Below are positions 41,860 through 50,708 of a stretch of DNA of 64,000 bases, in pieces. The stretch is taken from NCBI GenBank assembly GCA_900768125.1, contig CAAGBS010000014.1, positions 1 to 64,000 on the forward strand. The letters are read 5' to 3'. Origin of the DNA: Oscillospiraceae bacterium. Its GTDB lineage: Bacteria; Bacillota; Clostridia; Oscillospirales; Ruminococcaceae. Below the pieces are notes generated by a model. It saw nothing but the letters and a program-made list of their open reading frames with translations, made no database searches and was not told the origin of the DNA. Both the position numbers and the translations under genes were made by a program. Position 1 is the stretch's first letter, and each line of letters starts with the position of its first letter.

Positions 41860-43507
41860 AAATTCAGACCGCGCGGCTCTCCGCTGGCTTCTCAGCCGCA
41901 CCCGGGGCAGGCGCGCGGCTCTTGCGGCGGTCGTTGGCGGGAATGCGGTCTTCGCGGCGGCGGGCGCAGTTTTCGCACTGTTCTGCCGGGGAGTGATCGA
42001 CTGCGCCGTTGACGGCGACCGAAACGGTATTTTCCGCTATGCGATGCTGCTTGCCGGGGTGGTTCTGCTTCAGCTGATTCTCCGGCTGGTGTGCGGCTGG
42101 CTGTCCGAAAAAGTCCGCGCCGGAATAGAAATGGAGATACGGCAGGAACTTTTCGGCTGCCTTATCTCGGCTGAGACCGGAGAGGTCTCGCGCTATCACA
42201 CCGCCGAACTTCTCAACAGGCTGTTTTCAGATGTCAGAATATGCGCGGACGGCATCGCTGATATAATTCCGGCGGCGGTCAATATGGCGACTCAGCTTCT
42301 CTGCGCCGGGGTGCTGATGATAGTTCTCCAGCCGTGGTTCGCGGCGGTATTCGCGGCGGCGGGACTGCTGATGTTCGCGGCTCTGACCCTTTTCCGCAGC
42401 CGCCTGAAAGGACTGCACAAGCAGGTGCAGGAAAAAGAGGGAAAAGTACGGGCTTTGATACAGGAAACGCTCTCAAATCCGCTGGTGGTGCGGGTCTTCG
42501 GGGCGCAGCGGAAAATGCTCGGCAGAAACGACGTCAGCCAGCGGGAACATTACCGCCTGCGAATGAAGCGCCGCGCCCTCGGGATAACCGCCGGTGCGGG
42601 ATTCGGGCTGATTTTCCAGGCGGGCTACGTTCTCGCGCTGGTGTGGGGAAGCTACGGGATATTCTCCGGCACGATGAGCTACGGCACGCTGACTGCGGTT
42701 TTACAGCTGGTGAACCAGATACAGTCGCCGTTTGCGGGGCTGTCATCGCTTCTGCCGCAGTACTACTCCGCGGCGGCTTCCGCCGAAAGGCTCATCGAAC
42801 TGCAGGATCTGCCGCAGAAGCCGCCCGCAGTTTCTCCGCTTCGCAATGAGGATTTCACCGGCCTGGAGATAAGCGGTGTGAGATTCTCATACGGCGGCGG
42901 CGAGGTCATCTCCCGCGCGGACATGACCGTGAACAGGGGCGACATCGCCGCGCTGACCGGGATCTCCGGCGGCGGAAAATCCACGCTTTTCCGGCTGATA
43001 CTGGGCGCTTACAAGCCGCAGGCGGGCAGTATCGCGATACGCGCCGGGAATGAGACGCGCTCCCCGGGCGGGGATACGCGTGGGCTGTTCGCCTACGTCC
43101 CGCAGGGGAACTGCCTGTTCTCCGGGACGATTCGCGATAACATAGCGTTCGCGCGACCTGCGGACGATGAGCTGATAATGCAGTCCGCGCGCGCCGCCTG
43201 CGCTGAGGATTTCATATCTCGGCTGCCGGACGGGCTGGATACGCCCATCGGCGAGAACGGCGCTGGGCTTTCCGAGGGGCAGGCGCAGCGGATAGCAGTC
43301 GCGAGGGCTTTGTACAGCGGGGCGTGCTTCCTGCTGCTGGACGAGGCTACCTCCGCGCTGGACGGCGAGACTGAATCCCGTCTGCTGAAAAACATAGCCG
43401 CGCTGGACGGGAAGACCGTGCTTATAGTCACGCACCGCCCAGCCGCACTGGAGATATGCTCCCGAAAATTCACGCTGAAAGACGGTGTACTAGATGAGCG
43501 AAACTGA
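41849..43507 (+). CDS. ABC exporter, fused membrane and ATPase domains
   Basis: 552 residues from the ATG at 41849 after GGAGG; an earlier in-frame start is a shadow of the peptidase gene. About six membrane segments lie in residues 20-300, then an ATPase domain with Walker A GISGGGKST, signature LSEGQAQR, Walker B CFLLLDEATSALDG and switch His in VTHRP. There is no N-terminal C39 peptidase domain, so it does not process the cargo itself. It overlaps the peptidase gene by 11 bases and the nucleotidyltransferase gene by 14, showing tight coupling. It likely exports the locus product. Confidence 0.92.
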   Translation: MGLKNSDRAALRWLLSRTRGRRAALAAVVGGNAVFAAAGAVFALFCRGVIDCAVDGDRNGIFRYAMLLAGVVLLQLILRLVCGWLSEKVRAGIEMEIRQELFGCLISAETGEVSRYHTAELLNRLFSDVRICADGIADIIPAAVNMATQLLCAGVLMIVLQPWFAAVFAAAGLLMFAALTLFRSRLKGLHKQVQEKEGKVRALIQETLSNPLVVRVFGAQRKMLGRNDVSQREHYRLRMKRRALGITAGAGFGLIFQAGYVLALVWGSYGIFSGTMSYGTLTAVLQLVNQIQSPFAGLSSLLPQYYSAAASAERLIELQDLPQKPPAVSPLRNEDFTGLEISGVRFSYGGGEVISRADMTVNRGDIAALTGISGGGKSTLFRLILGAYKPQAGSIAIRAGNETRSPGGDTRGLFAYVPQGNCLFSGTIRDNIAFARPADDELIMQSARAACAEDFISRLPDGLDTPIGENGAGLSEGQAQRIAVARALYSGACFLLLDEATSALDGETESRLLKNIAALDGKTVLIVTHRPAALEICSRKFTLKDGVLDERN

Positions 43508-44582
43508 CATTCACGCGTACCTGATAAAGCTGTTGCGCTCCCTGCTGGAGGGCGCGGAGCCTCCCGCCATGCCCGCGGACTGCTCCCCGCTGGCGCTGAT
43601 GGAGCTTGCCGAGCGCCACAGCGTAGCCGGAATGGCTTACTATGCGGTCGAGAAGCTGCCGCCCATCGACCTTGAAACTGCGGTGAAGTGGCGGCAGATA
43701 CGCGACAAGGCGCTCGTCCGCGACCTGACCCAGCTGATGGACCTGGAAGTCATCGGCAGGGCTTTCAGCGACGCGGGGATAAGATTCCTGCCGCTGAAAG
43801 GCAGCATAATAAAGGGACTGTATCCGCAGAGCGACATGCGCACCATGTCGGATATTGATATACTTATCGACACTGAGAATGCGGAAAAAGTCCGGGAAAT
43901 AATGACCGAACTCGGCTATTCCTGCGAGCACTTCGGGTATGACGTGCACGATGTTTACCACAAGCCGCCGGTGATGAGCGTGGAGATACACCGCGCGCTG
44001 TTCGGCGAGGACGGAAAGGAGTTCCAGCCAGTGTTCGCCGACCCGTGGGCTTACTGCACCGCAGACGGAATGCGTTACAGCTTCACCCCGGACGCGTTCT
44101 TCGCATACATTCTCGCCCACGCCGTGAAGCACCTCGAGGAGGGCGGTACCGGTATCCGCTCGGTGATGGACCTGCACGTCTGCCTGAAATCGGAAATGGG
44201 AATCAGCCTGAGGCGCTCGCTGGATATCCTCGCGCCTTCCGGGAAGCGGGAGAACGCCGCGCTGATGGCGGAGCTTTCGGAGGTGTGGTTCGGCGACAGA
44301 CCGCACAGCGAAGCCACGCGTAAGCTGGAGCAGTACATATTCGGCAGCGGCACATACGGCACGGTGGAGAACGCCGCCGCGAACCGCATAGCCCGCGCCG
44401 GAAAGCTGGGGTACTTAATGCGGCTGATATTCCCGCCGTTCGAGCGAATGAAGGAGCACTACCCCGTGCTGAGGAAAGCCCCTGTGCTGCTGCCCGGCTG
44501 CTGGCTTGTGCGACTGGTCACGAAGCCGTTCATCAACCGCCGCCAGAACGCCGAAAAGCTGAAAACGCTGATGAAGAAATAA
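43494..44582 (+). CDS. nucleotidyltransferase family protein of RiPP-type loci
   Basis: 362 residues. The nucleotidyltransferase motif is FLPLKGSIIKGLYPQSDMR...MSDIDILID (about 98-125), with the glycine-serine and DxD metal ligands of the polymerase-beta superfamily. The remainder is helical. This uncharacterised family (NTP_transf_5-like) recurs with PqqD, HPr-kinase-like and ABC genes in peptide clusters. It may add a nucleotide to the precursor or act in self-protection. The ATG lies inside the ABC gene end, so translation is coupled. Confidence 0.85.
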   Translation: MSETDIHAYLIKLLRSLLEGAEPPAMPADCSPLALMELAERHSVAGMAYYAVEKLPPIDLETAVKWRQIRDKALVRDLTQLMDLEVIGRAFSDAGIRFLPLKGSIIKGLYPQSDMRTMSDIDILIDTENAEKVREIMTELGYSCEHFGYDVHDVYHKPPVMSVEIHRALFGEDGKEFQPVFADPWAYCTADGMRYSFTPDAFFAYILAHAVKHLEEGGTGIRSVMDLHVCLKSEMGISLRRSLDILAPSGKRENAALMAELSEVWFGDRPHSEATRKLEQYIFGSGTYGTVENAAANRIARAGKLGYLMRLIFPPFERMKEHYPVLRKAPVLLPGCWLVRLVTKPFINRRQNAEKLKTLMKK

Positions 44583-44653
44583 GTGTATCCACCTTTCGGA
44601 ATATGTGCGGATTCAGGCTGTCGAAAAAAGCTTAAATCACACCGCGGAGCGCT

Positions 44654-44880
44654 ATTGTTTTTCGGTTCCTTTTGTCACAAAAGGAACCGGGGGTTTACGG
44701 GGGCAGCGCCCCCGTTACTCCGTGCGAAGCACGGCAACTCCGCACGGAGTGCGGTTTTACGATTCAAAGGCGCTAAAGGGGGTGTGGGTCGGGGAGACAA
44801 ACGGAGTTTGTCCAGGAAACAAGAGTTTTTCCCCCACGGTCTTTCGCAATTTATTGTTGTTAGACTTTTTCGATAAGCTG
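44654..44880. repeat. composite palindromic intergenic repeat, copy D (reversed)
   Basis: Reverse orientation. It contains CGGTTCCTTTTGT/ACAAAAGGAACCG, TTACGGGGGC/GCCCCCGTTA, the CGGAGTGCGG segment, GGCGCTAAAGGGGGTGTGG and the TTTTTCCCCCAC half-hairpin, plus an insert GGAGACAAACGG/AGTTTGTCC absent from the other copies. It follows the nucleotidyltransferase gene and fills the gap to spo0A. Confidence 0.85.
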
Positions 44881-44909
44881 AAAGGACGAGCGAAAAGCCC
44901 GTCCTTTTG
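44881..44909 (+). terminator. terminator after the peptide-locus operon
   Basis: Stem AAAGGACGAGC/GCCCGTCCTTT (one mismatch) with a short loop and a TTTTGTGTT tail. It lies 5 bp before the convergent spo0A stop. Confidence 0.65.
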
Positions 44910-44914
44910 TGTTA

Positions 44915-45700
44915 TTATCGCTGGGAATAAGCCGGCACAGCGCCCTTCTGCTTGAATTTCAGCCGGAGATGGTCCGCGATGAGCGCGATGAACTCCGAGT
45001 TTGTGGGCTTGCCTTTGGTGGTGTGCACCGTATAGGAGAATATTCGGGTCAGCACGTCGATGTCGCCGCGGTCCCAGGCTATCTCTATCGCGTGGCGGAT
45101 AGCGCGCTCAACTCTGGAGCTTGTGGTCTGATAGCGCTTCGCAACGGTGGGGTAAAGCAGCTTGGTTATGCAGTTTATCATGTCGTCGTTGTTGACGGAG
45201 AGCATTATCGCAGTGCGGAGGTAGTGATATCCCTTGATGTGCGCCGGGATACCCACCTGGTGGATTATCTCGGTGACGGCGCATTCCAGGTCGGTTTCGT
45301 CCGGGACTGCTTCCGGCTCGTCGCCGCAGGGGGTGCAAAGCCTTTCAACGCGGCTCACCAGATACTGCGGGTCGATGGGCTTCACCATTACGCCCGCCGC
45401 GCCTGCGTTTATCGCGTCGCGCTCCAGCCGGGGGTCGTCGGTGCCGGAAACTATCAGCACGTTGGGGCAGTATTTCTTTTCCAGCTTCAGGCGGCGAATC
45501 ACCTCAACTGCGTCGCAGAAAGGCATTTTCGCTTCCAGCACCGCAACGTCCGGCGCCTCGGATTTTATGGAGCTGAGCACCGCGTTTCCATCGCAGCGGC
45601 GGGTTATCGCGTACATTCCCGCGCCCTTGAGCGCACCCGCCCATGCCATTCCGCAGTCTGCCGTGTCGCTTCCGATAAGTACCTTGATCTTGCTGTTCAT
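44915..45700 (-). CDS. spo0A: Spo0A sporulation regulator with altered receiver
   Basis: 261 residues from the ATG at 45700 after AGGAGG. The C-terminal DNA-binding domain (about 145-252) is a near-canonical Spo0A domain: IPAHIKGYHYLRTAI, LLYPTVAKRY, SSRVERAIRHAIE and TKGKPTNSEFIALIAD. The N-terminal receiver is degenerate. The block normally reading VLDxxMP is VLEAKMPF, so the phosphoacceptor Asp is Glu56, and the acidic pair near residue 11 is SD rather than DD. The conserved lysine (VKPID) remains. Spo0A is normally activated by phosphorylation; this form could be constitutively active or controlled otherwise. Confidence 0.93.
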   Translation of the reverse strand: MNSKIKVLIGSDTADCGMAWAGALKGAGMYAITRRCDGNAVLSSIKSEAPDVAVLEAKMPFCDAVEVIRRLKLEKKYCPNVLIVSGTDDPRLERDAINAGAAGVMVKPIDPQYLVSRVERLCTPCGDEPEAVPDETDLECAVTEIIHQVGIPAHIKGYHYLRTAIMLSVNNDDMINCITKLLYPTVAKRYQTTSSRVERAIRHAIEIAWDRGDIDVLTRIFSYTVHTTKGKPTNSEFIALIADHLRLKFKQKGAVPAYSQR

Positions 45701-45894
45701 GATTTTTTCCTCCTGAATCGTCTCTGTCAGCCCCATTTCAGCACGCCGTCCAACCGATGTGATTTTTACGGCATACTGTTTTGTTTTGCAGCCATTGTCC
45801 GGCTGTTTCGGGTTCAACTGTTTTTTTTCGGTAATTAAATAATACCATAATTTGGATAATATTGCAATAGGTTTTTGGAAATTTCTAGAAACGA

Positions 45895-46031
45895 TTTTCG
45901 ACGGCATAAAATCCGGCGCAATAGCCGCAAATGTGATAACAGCCGCGTTTTACGGCATTACGGCAACGGCGTTCAAAAATATTTTTGCTAAGGCTTAACG
46001 GTATCTTAACTTTTAAAGCGGTCTATCGACA
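45895..46031. promoter_or_regulatory. possible Spo0A-box-like sites between spo0A and the amidase gene
   Basis: TTCGACG at 45895-45901 and ATCGACA near 46025-46031 each differ by one base from the 0A-box TTCGACA. The 394-bp intergenic stretch also holds a TATAAT at 46068 without a sigma-A -35 partner, as expected if an alternative sigma factor drives the amidase gene. Single mismatched heptamers are weak evidence. Confidence 0.25.
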
Positions 46032-46094
46032 ACATAATTTGGAAATCACCGTAATCCGTTTTCGGCATATAATGACCTGAAAGAGGTGATATCC

Positions 46095-46598
46095 ATGCTT
46101 ATTCCGATAGGCTATGACCGCCGCCGCGCAGCTGCGTACGCGCTGGCATGGGCGTATTCCAGGAATCCGCGCTTCTACGATTTCGAGGAGATCGGCGGAG
46201 ACTGCACAAACTTTGTTTCCCAGTGCGTCTATGCGGGCTGCGGCGTGATGAATTTTTCGCCGGAAAACGGCTGGTACTATCTCAGCGCGGACGACAGGGC
46301 GCCTGCCTGGACGAGTGTGGAGCTTTTCCGGCAGTTCCTGCTGAACAACAGCGGTGCGGGACCCTACGGCGAGGAGTCGGAGCTTTCCGGGCTGCGTCCC
46401 GGGGACGTGATACAGCTGAGGAACAGCGCCGGGCGGCTTTATCATTCGCTGTTGGTATCCTTTGTTTTTTATCCTGCGGTGCCGGAGAATATCCTTGTTT
46501 GCTCGCATTCGTATGACGCGCGCAACCGGCAGCTGTCCAGCTACGACTACGCCGCTGCCGAGGGAATACATATCCTTGGGGCGCGGCGTGAGCTTTGA
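46095..46598 (+). CDS. amidase-domain protein (cell-wall/spore type)
   Basis: 167 residues, ATG six bases after GAGGTG. The whole protein is one amidase_6-type domain. The predicted catalytic cysteine is in GGDCTNFVSQCVYAG (about 33-47), the histidine in LYHSLLVS and a second His in CSHSYDAR. Related proteins are exported or spore-associated peptidoglycan amidases; no signal peptide is visible, which is common for proteins made in the mother cell. It lies 15 bp before the split cortex-hydrolase gene and forms an operon with it. Confidence 0.82.
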   Translation: MLIPIGYDRRRAAAYALAWAYSRNPRFYDFEEIGGDCTNFVSQCVYAGCGVMNFSPENGWYYLSADDRAPAWTSVELFRQFLLNNSGAGPYGEESELSGLRPGDVIQLRNSAGRLYHSLLVSFVFYPAVPENILVCSHSYDARNRQLSSYDYAAAEGIHILGARREL

Positions 46599-46613
46599 GA
46601 AAGGAGCAGAGCT

Positions 46614-47464
46614 ATGCTTATCTACACAGTCAGACCCGGCGACACGCTTGCCGGAATATCCAGGCGGTACGGTCTGCCGCCGACCAGGATAGCCGCCGAG
46701 AACGGGCTGACCGACATGTCCAGGCTGGTGCCGGGGCAGAATCTTCTTATAAATGTGGATTCGGTGAGATACATTATAAATGAGGGGCAGACGCTGTTCT
46801 CGCTCTCGCAGGAATACGGCGTGCCGCTGGAGGAACTTATCGCGGCAAATCCGGGGCTGAATCCGCTGAATATCCGCCCGGGGGACACGGTGAACATTCC
46901 TGTGGCTCAGCCGGAGCCGCGCCGTCCGATACTGGTGAACGGGTACGCCTACGCGAACATAAATTCCGACAATCTCAACTGTGTTCTGCCGTTCCTGACG
47001 TTTCTCAGCCCGTTCAGCTACAAGCTGACCCCGACTGCGGAGCTTATCCCGCCGGACGACAGCGAACTGATATTCCGGGCGCAGCGCTCGGCGGTCATGC
47101 CGATAATGGTCGTGACGAATATATTCAACAAGGGATTCAGCACTGAGGTGCTCTCCGGTATCCTTGCCTCGCCGGAACTGCAGGAGCGGCTCATCGGGAA
47201 TATCCTCGCGGAACTTACCGGGAAGAACTACTACGGCGTGAATATGGATATAGAATACATCGCGCCGGACGATCGGGAGCGGTACAACGCGTTTCTTGCG
47301 GAACTCACGGAGAGGCTGCACAGCGAGGGCTTCATAGTTATAACTGCGGTCGCCCCGAAGATCTTCGCCGACCAGCCGGGGCTTCTCTACGAGGCTCACG
47401 ACTACGCCGAGCAGGGGAGGATAGCGGATTTCATAATTATCATGACATATGAGTGGGGATATAC
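46614..47464 (+). CDS. 5' part of split LysM-GH18 spore cortex hydrolase (SleL/YaaH type)
   Basis: The first 283 codons of a 423-codon gene, followed in the present arrangement by element DNA that adds an early stop (TGA 47466-47468). Two LysM domains (about 1-45 and 50-96: YTVRPGDTLAGISRRY, YIINEGQTLFSLSQEY) precede a GH18 barrel. The active-site region reads YYGVNMDIEYI (about 205-215), and the break falls inside IIIMTYEWGYT. SleL/YaaH proteins are N-acetylglucosaminidases of the spore cortex and are close to this length. The 3' part is at 59404. As it stands the protein is probably inactive because the last barrel strands are missing. Confidence 0.88.
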
Positions 47465-47486
47465 ATGATACCATACATCATTATAG
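47460..47486 (+). promoter_or_regulatory. left attachment junction (attL)
   Basis: The crossover lies in TATAC (47460-47464), shared with the right junction. Inside the element, TCATTATAG (47478-47486) is the inverse of CTATAATGA at the right junction, the expected inverted arms of a circular attP. Confidence 0.75.
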
Positions 47487-47693
47487 CACACCACTACATA
47501 TTTTGTTTCCGGAATATTTCGGTGCAACGGCAGATGTCGCCGTTATTTGCAGCCTGCTGTTCCGTACGGTACCTTCGTTCCTGGCTCGCTCGATTTATTC
47601 CTGTTTTCAGCGCCAGTTTTATTGACGACTACTTGTTGTTTCTGTCGTATTTCTTTTCTTCTGACATATCCTTATCAATTCAGATATTTCCTC

Positions 47694-47741
47694 TTGACAT
47701 TCCGGAAAAAAAGTGATATAATCCAAAATGAACATTGTTCA
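47694..47741 (+). promoter_or_regulatory. promoter and operator of the tetR-type gene
   Basis: TTGACA (47694-47699), 17-bp spacer, TATAAT (47717-47722). The perfect palindrome TGAACATTGTTCA (47729-47741) sits at the start site, the classic position for autorepression. The 230 bp between the left end of the element and this promoter hold nothing I can identify. Confidence 0.75.
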
Positions 47742-47758
47742 CTTTGGAGGTAATGCTG

Positions 47759-48316
47759 ATGAATCAACCTAATACATCAAGAGAGGAAATTATGAGAGTC
47801 AGTCGGAAAATCGTCTCTGAAAAAGGACTTCCGGCGCTGAATATGCGGGCTCTGGCGAAGGAGTGTGGAATTGCTCTGGGAACGCTGTACAATTACTATT
47901 CAGACAAGGACGAACTGGTCGTTGCCGCAATAGAAAGCGTGTGGCAGGACATTCTGGAAAAAAGTGTGCCGGACAGCGGGGTCAGTTTTTCGCAGTATGT
48001 AATGCAGACATATGCGCATATCACTGAGAGACTGAAAGACTATCCGGATTTTCTGGCGGCGCACTCGATATCGGTCGCAGGTTCTGTGAAAGGAAAGGCG
48101 CGCGGCATGATGGAGCGCTGCTTCGGTAAAATCCGCGGTGAACTCCATGAAGTTTTGCTGGCTGACAAAAACGTTGACCGCAGCGTGTTTTCGGATATAT
48201 TCCGCGAAGAAAACCTTATCGAGCACGTACTCGACAACATCATAATTCTGATAATAAAGGGCAAACAGGACTGCGCCGTCCTGACTGAAATCCTTGACCG
48301 TTTATTATATCGCTGA
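47759..48316 (+). CDS. TetR-family transcriptional regulator
   Basis: 185 residues from the ATG eight bases after GGAGG. The N-terminal helix-turn-helix is typical (TSREEIMRVSRKIVSEKGLPALNMRALAKECGIALGTLYNYYSDKDELV, about 6-52, given by its ends). The C-terminal ligand/dimer domain is unassigned. It is first in a three-gene unit with two membrane proteins and is preceded by a palindrome overlapping its start site, so it most likely represses itself and those genes. The inducer is unknown. Confidence 0.9.
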   Translation: MNQPNTSREEIMRVSRKIVSEKGLPALNMRALAKECGIALGTLYNYYSDKDELVVAAIESVWQDILEKSVPDSGVSFSQYVMQTYAHITERLKDYPDFLAAHSISVAGSVKGKARGMMERCFGKIRGELHEVLLADKNVDRSVFSDIFREENLIEHVLDNIIILIIKGKQDCAVLTEILDRLLYR

Positions 48317-48335
48317 ACCAAAGGAGTACTATAAT

Positions 48336-49022
48336 ATGCAGGCTATATTTGAAACCTCATTCGATATCATTTATCTTTGCACCGTGATAACTCTCGGCAT
48401 AATAATGATCTGTAAAAGCAAGGGGAGAAAACAGTATCTCCTCTACGGAATTATGGCGGTGACGCTCGGCGCGGGGGACTCGTTCCACCTGGTGCCGAGG
48501 GCGGTTGCGCTCTGCACCACCGGTCTTGAAAGCTACACCGCCGCTCTTGGAATCGGAAAACTTATCACCTCCGTGACGATGACTGCATTCTATGTGCTTC
48601 TGTACTACGTCTGGCGCTGCCGATACAAAATCACAGGAAAGCGCGGTATAACAGCGGCAGTATGGGGACTTTCGGCTCTGCGTGTTATCCTCTGCCTTAT
48701 GCCGCAGAACGAATGGACAAGCCCCGACGCCCCGCTTTCCTGGGGTATCTGCCGCAATATTCCGTTTGCGCTCCTCGGATTGCTTGTAATAATTCTGACA
48801 TTCAGAAGCGCCAGGCAGAACGGCGACCGCGAATTTCGGTTTCTGTGGCTCACAATAGTTCTCAGCTTCGGGTTCTACATTCCGGTGGTGCTCTGGGCGG
48901 ACGCAGTTCCGCTGATCGGTATGCTGATGGTTCCCAAGACCTGCGCCTACGTCTGGACTGTACTGATAGGATTCAGCTCCATGAGGAATGCCGATAGAAA
49001 CGAAAGCGAGGCAGACAGATGA
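48336..49022 (+). CDS. polytopic membrane protein, unknown
   Basis: 228 residues with about seven hydrophobic segments (first at about 8-28, last near 195-215). It starts at the ATG after AAAGGAG. I do not recognise the family. Charged loops are short, and motifs such as GAGDSFHLVPRA and FGFYIPVVLWAD carry polar residues inside the membrane. It follows the TetR gene by 19 bp and overlaps the next gene by four bases, so the TetR protein probably controls it. Confidence 0.75.
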   Translation: MQAIFETSFDIIYLCTVITLGIIMICKSKGRKQYLLYGIMAVTLGAGDSFHLVPRAVALCTTGLESYTAALGIGKLITSVTMTAFYVLLYYVWRCRYKITGKRGITAAVWGLSALRVILCLMPQNEWTSPDAPLSWGICRNIPFALLGLLVIILTFRSARQNGDREFRFLWLTIVLSFGFYIPVVLWADAVPLIGMLMVPKTCAYVWTVLIGFSSMRNADRNESEADR

Positions 49023-49465
49023 ATCGTCCTTTCTGCCATGTAAAAAAACGCGCCCTGCTGGCAATTGCCGGGTCCGTATGGCTGGCGGCAGGATTCAATG
49101 TTGCACGCCTTGGGGTGTTATCTTATATCAGGCTTGATGAGATCTCAGCAGTTCACATACTGCTGTCGATTGCGGTATTCTGCGTGTTCGGGTTTATGTT
49201 CTACCGAATGAGCGTCAGGCATACGAACAGGATACGCTCTTATCCGCAGGAAACAAGACCTGTCTGGAATTTTTTCGATCTAAAATCCTATCTCATTATG
49301 GCATTCATGATGAGCGGCGGTATATGGCTAAGAAATTCAGGGCTTGCGCCTGAAGTTTTTATTGCAGTGTTCTATACGGGTCTTGGCTGCGCCCTGGGCT
49401 CCGCTGGCATTTTGTTCTTGGTGAATTTTATCAGATGGCACGAACCACAGGGACGTATTGAATAA
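49019..49465 (+). CDS. small membrane protein, unknown
   Basis: 148 residues with four hydrophobic segments (about 13-33, 42-60, 88-105, 112-135). The ATG overlaps the preceding stop (ATGA), so the two are translationally coupled. It has a basic loop (RHTNRIRSYPQE) between segments two and three. The family is not recognised. Together with its partner it forms the cargo controlled by the TetR gene. Confidence 0.72.
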   Translation: MNRPFCHVKKRALLAIAGSVWLAAGFNVARLGVLSYIRLDEISAVHILLSIAVFCVFGFMFYRMSVRHTNRIRSYPQETRPVWNFFDLKSYLIMAFMMSGGIWLRNSGLAPEVFIAVFYTGLGCALGSAGILFLVNFIRWHEPQGRIE

Positions 49466-49562
49466 AGGGCGCTCCTAATGACCGCGCGTGTATTTCCTTT
49501 ATTATGGAAACCTCTGAAAGCCGGTGTGAAGAGCAAAAATCAATTTATCAGCAGGGATAGTT

Positions 49563-50708
49563 TCAGGCAGGCAATGTCACAATGAACACGGTACCGGATT
49601 TATTTCCGGGCTCTGCGCGGACGGAGCCGCCGTGAAGCACCGCAATTTCATGCACGAGCGCAAGCCCGAGTCCAACGCCGCCCATCTGCCGGCTTCTTGA
49701 TTTATCCACGCGGAAAAAAGGCTGAAATATGCTTTCCCGGTACTCCTCCGGTATCCCGCAGCCGGTATCGGAAACTCTGACGACCACAACGTTGTTCTCC
49801 TTATGCACCGAAACGCTGACAGAACCGCCCCGTCGGTTATACTTGACTGCATTTTCAATAAGATTGAACACCAGCCGATATATCAGTGCGTCGCTGCCTG
49901 TTATCACGATGTTGTCGCAGTCCTGTTCCATTGTGATATCGTTCTGGCTGGCAAGGGGAGTAAGGTCAGTAATGATCTCTTCTACGAGAGGCGCAAGTTC
50001 AATGCGTTCAGAGCGCGGCACCGAACTGAGATTGCTCATTTCAAGAAGCGTATGCACCAGCTTGGAAAGCCTGTCAAGCTGTTCCGCCTGCGATCGGACA
50101 AGTTCAGCCGTATCGTCTTCCATATTTTTGTGCTCTGCGGCAAAAAGCTCCAGCTTTGTCTGCATTATTGCGAGCGGCGTGCGAAGTTCATGTGCGGCAT
50201 TTCCGGAAAACTGGCGCTGTGTTGCGAACGATTCCGAAAGCCGGTCGAGCATCAGGTTCACCGAAACGCTGAGCTGCCTGAATTCCTTTACAGTGTTTTC
50301 ATTGAGCCGAATGTCCGAGATACTGTCCTGGTCTATCTTTTCAGCCTGCTGAGATAGCTTTCTCAGCGGTCTCAGCGCCTGTCCGCTGACGAAGTAGGCT
50401 ATCGCGGCGCTGGCAGTAGTCACTGCAACCGTTATCAGCCAGCCTTTCCGCCCGAAATCAGCCTTTGCATCATATGCTTCATCTGAAAACCGACTGATAA
50501 ATTCCGCCATCTGACTGTCTGATATCTCAATCGCAAGACCGTCCGGATCTTCGGAGGATTCCGGCGTATATTCAAATACAAACCCATTTAGCGAATCAAT
50601 GCTGACAGCCCCTGAATGATAAATCAGAAGATTAAGGCATATGCAGGTTCCCGCGATCAGCAGCGCTGTCAGCAGGGTTATCCGCCATTGCAGGGACAGT
50701 TTTTTCAT
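49563..50708 (-). CDS. sensor histidine kinase
   Basis: 381 residues. Two membrane segments (about 8-27 and 93-112) flank a ~65-residue extracellular sensor. A HAMP linker is followed by the phosphoacceptor His in NAAHELRTPLA. The ATPase domain shows the N-box NLIENAVKYN, G1 DTGCGIP, the F-box and G2 GVGLGLALVHEI. It overlaps its response-regulator gene by four bases. The adjacent divergent CD1871A-ferredoxin-TlpA cassette is the likely target, so it may sense redox or envelope stress; the small sensor gives no clue to the ligand. Confidence 0.92.
   Translation of the reverse strand: MKKLSLQWRITLLTALLIAGTCICLNLLIYHSGAVSIDSLNGFVFEYTPESSEDPDGLAIEISDSQMAEFISRFSDEAYDAKADFGRKGWLITVAVTTASAAIAYFVSGQALRPLRKLSQQAEKIDQDSISDIRLNENTVKEFRQLSVSVNLMLDRLSESFATQRQFSGNAAHELRTPLAIMQTKLELFAAEHKNMEDDTAELVRSQAEQLDRLSKLVHTLLEMSNLSSVPRSERIELAPLVEEIITDLTPLASQNDITMEQDCDNIVITGSDALIYRLVFNLIENAVKYNRRGGSVSVSVHKENNVVVVRVSDTGCGIPEEYRESIFQPFFRVDKSRSRQMGGVGLGLALVHEIAVLHGGSVRAEPGNKSGTVFIVTLPA

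Noticed and set aside
46023..47474. 483-codon minus-strand frame opposite the amidase and cortex-hydrolase genes
   Set aside because: Shadow of two recognised proteins; no conserved motif.
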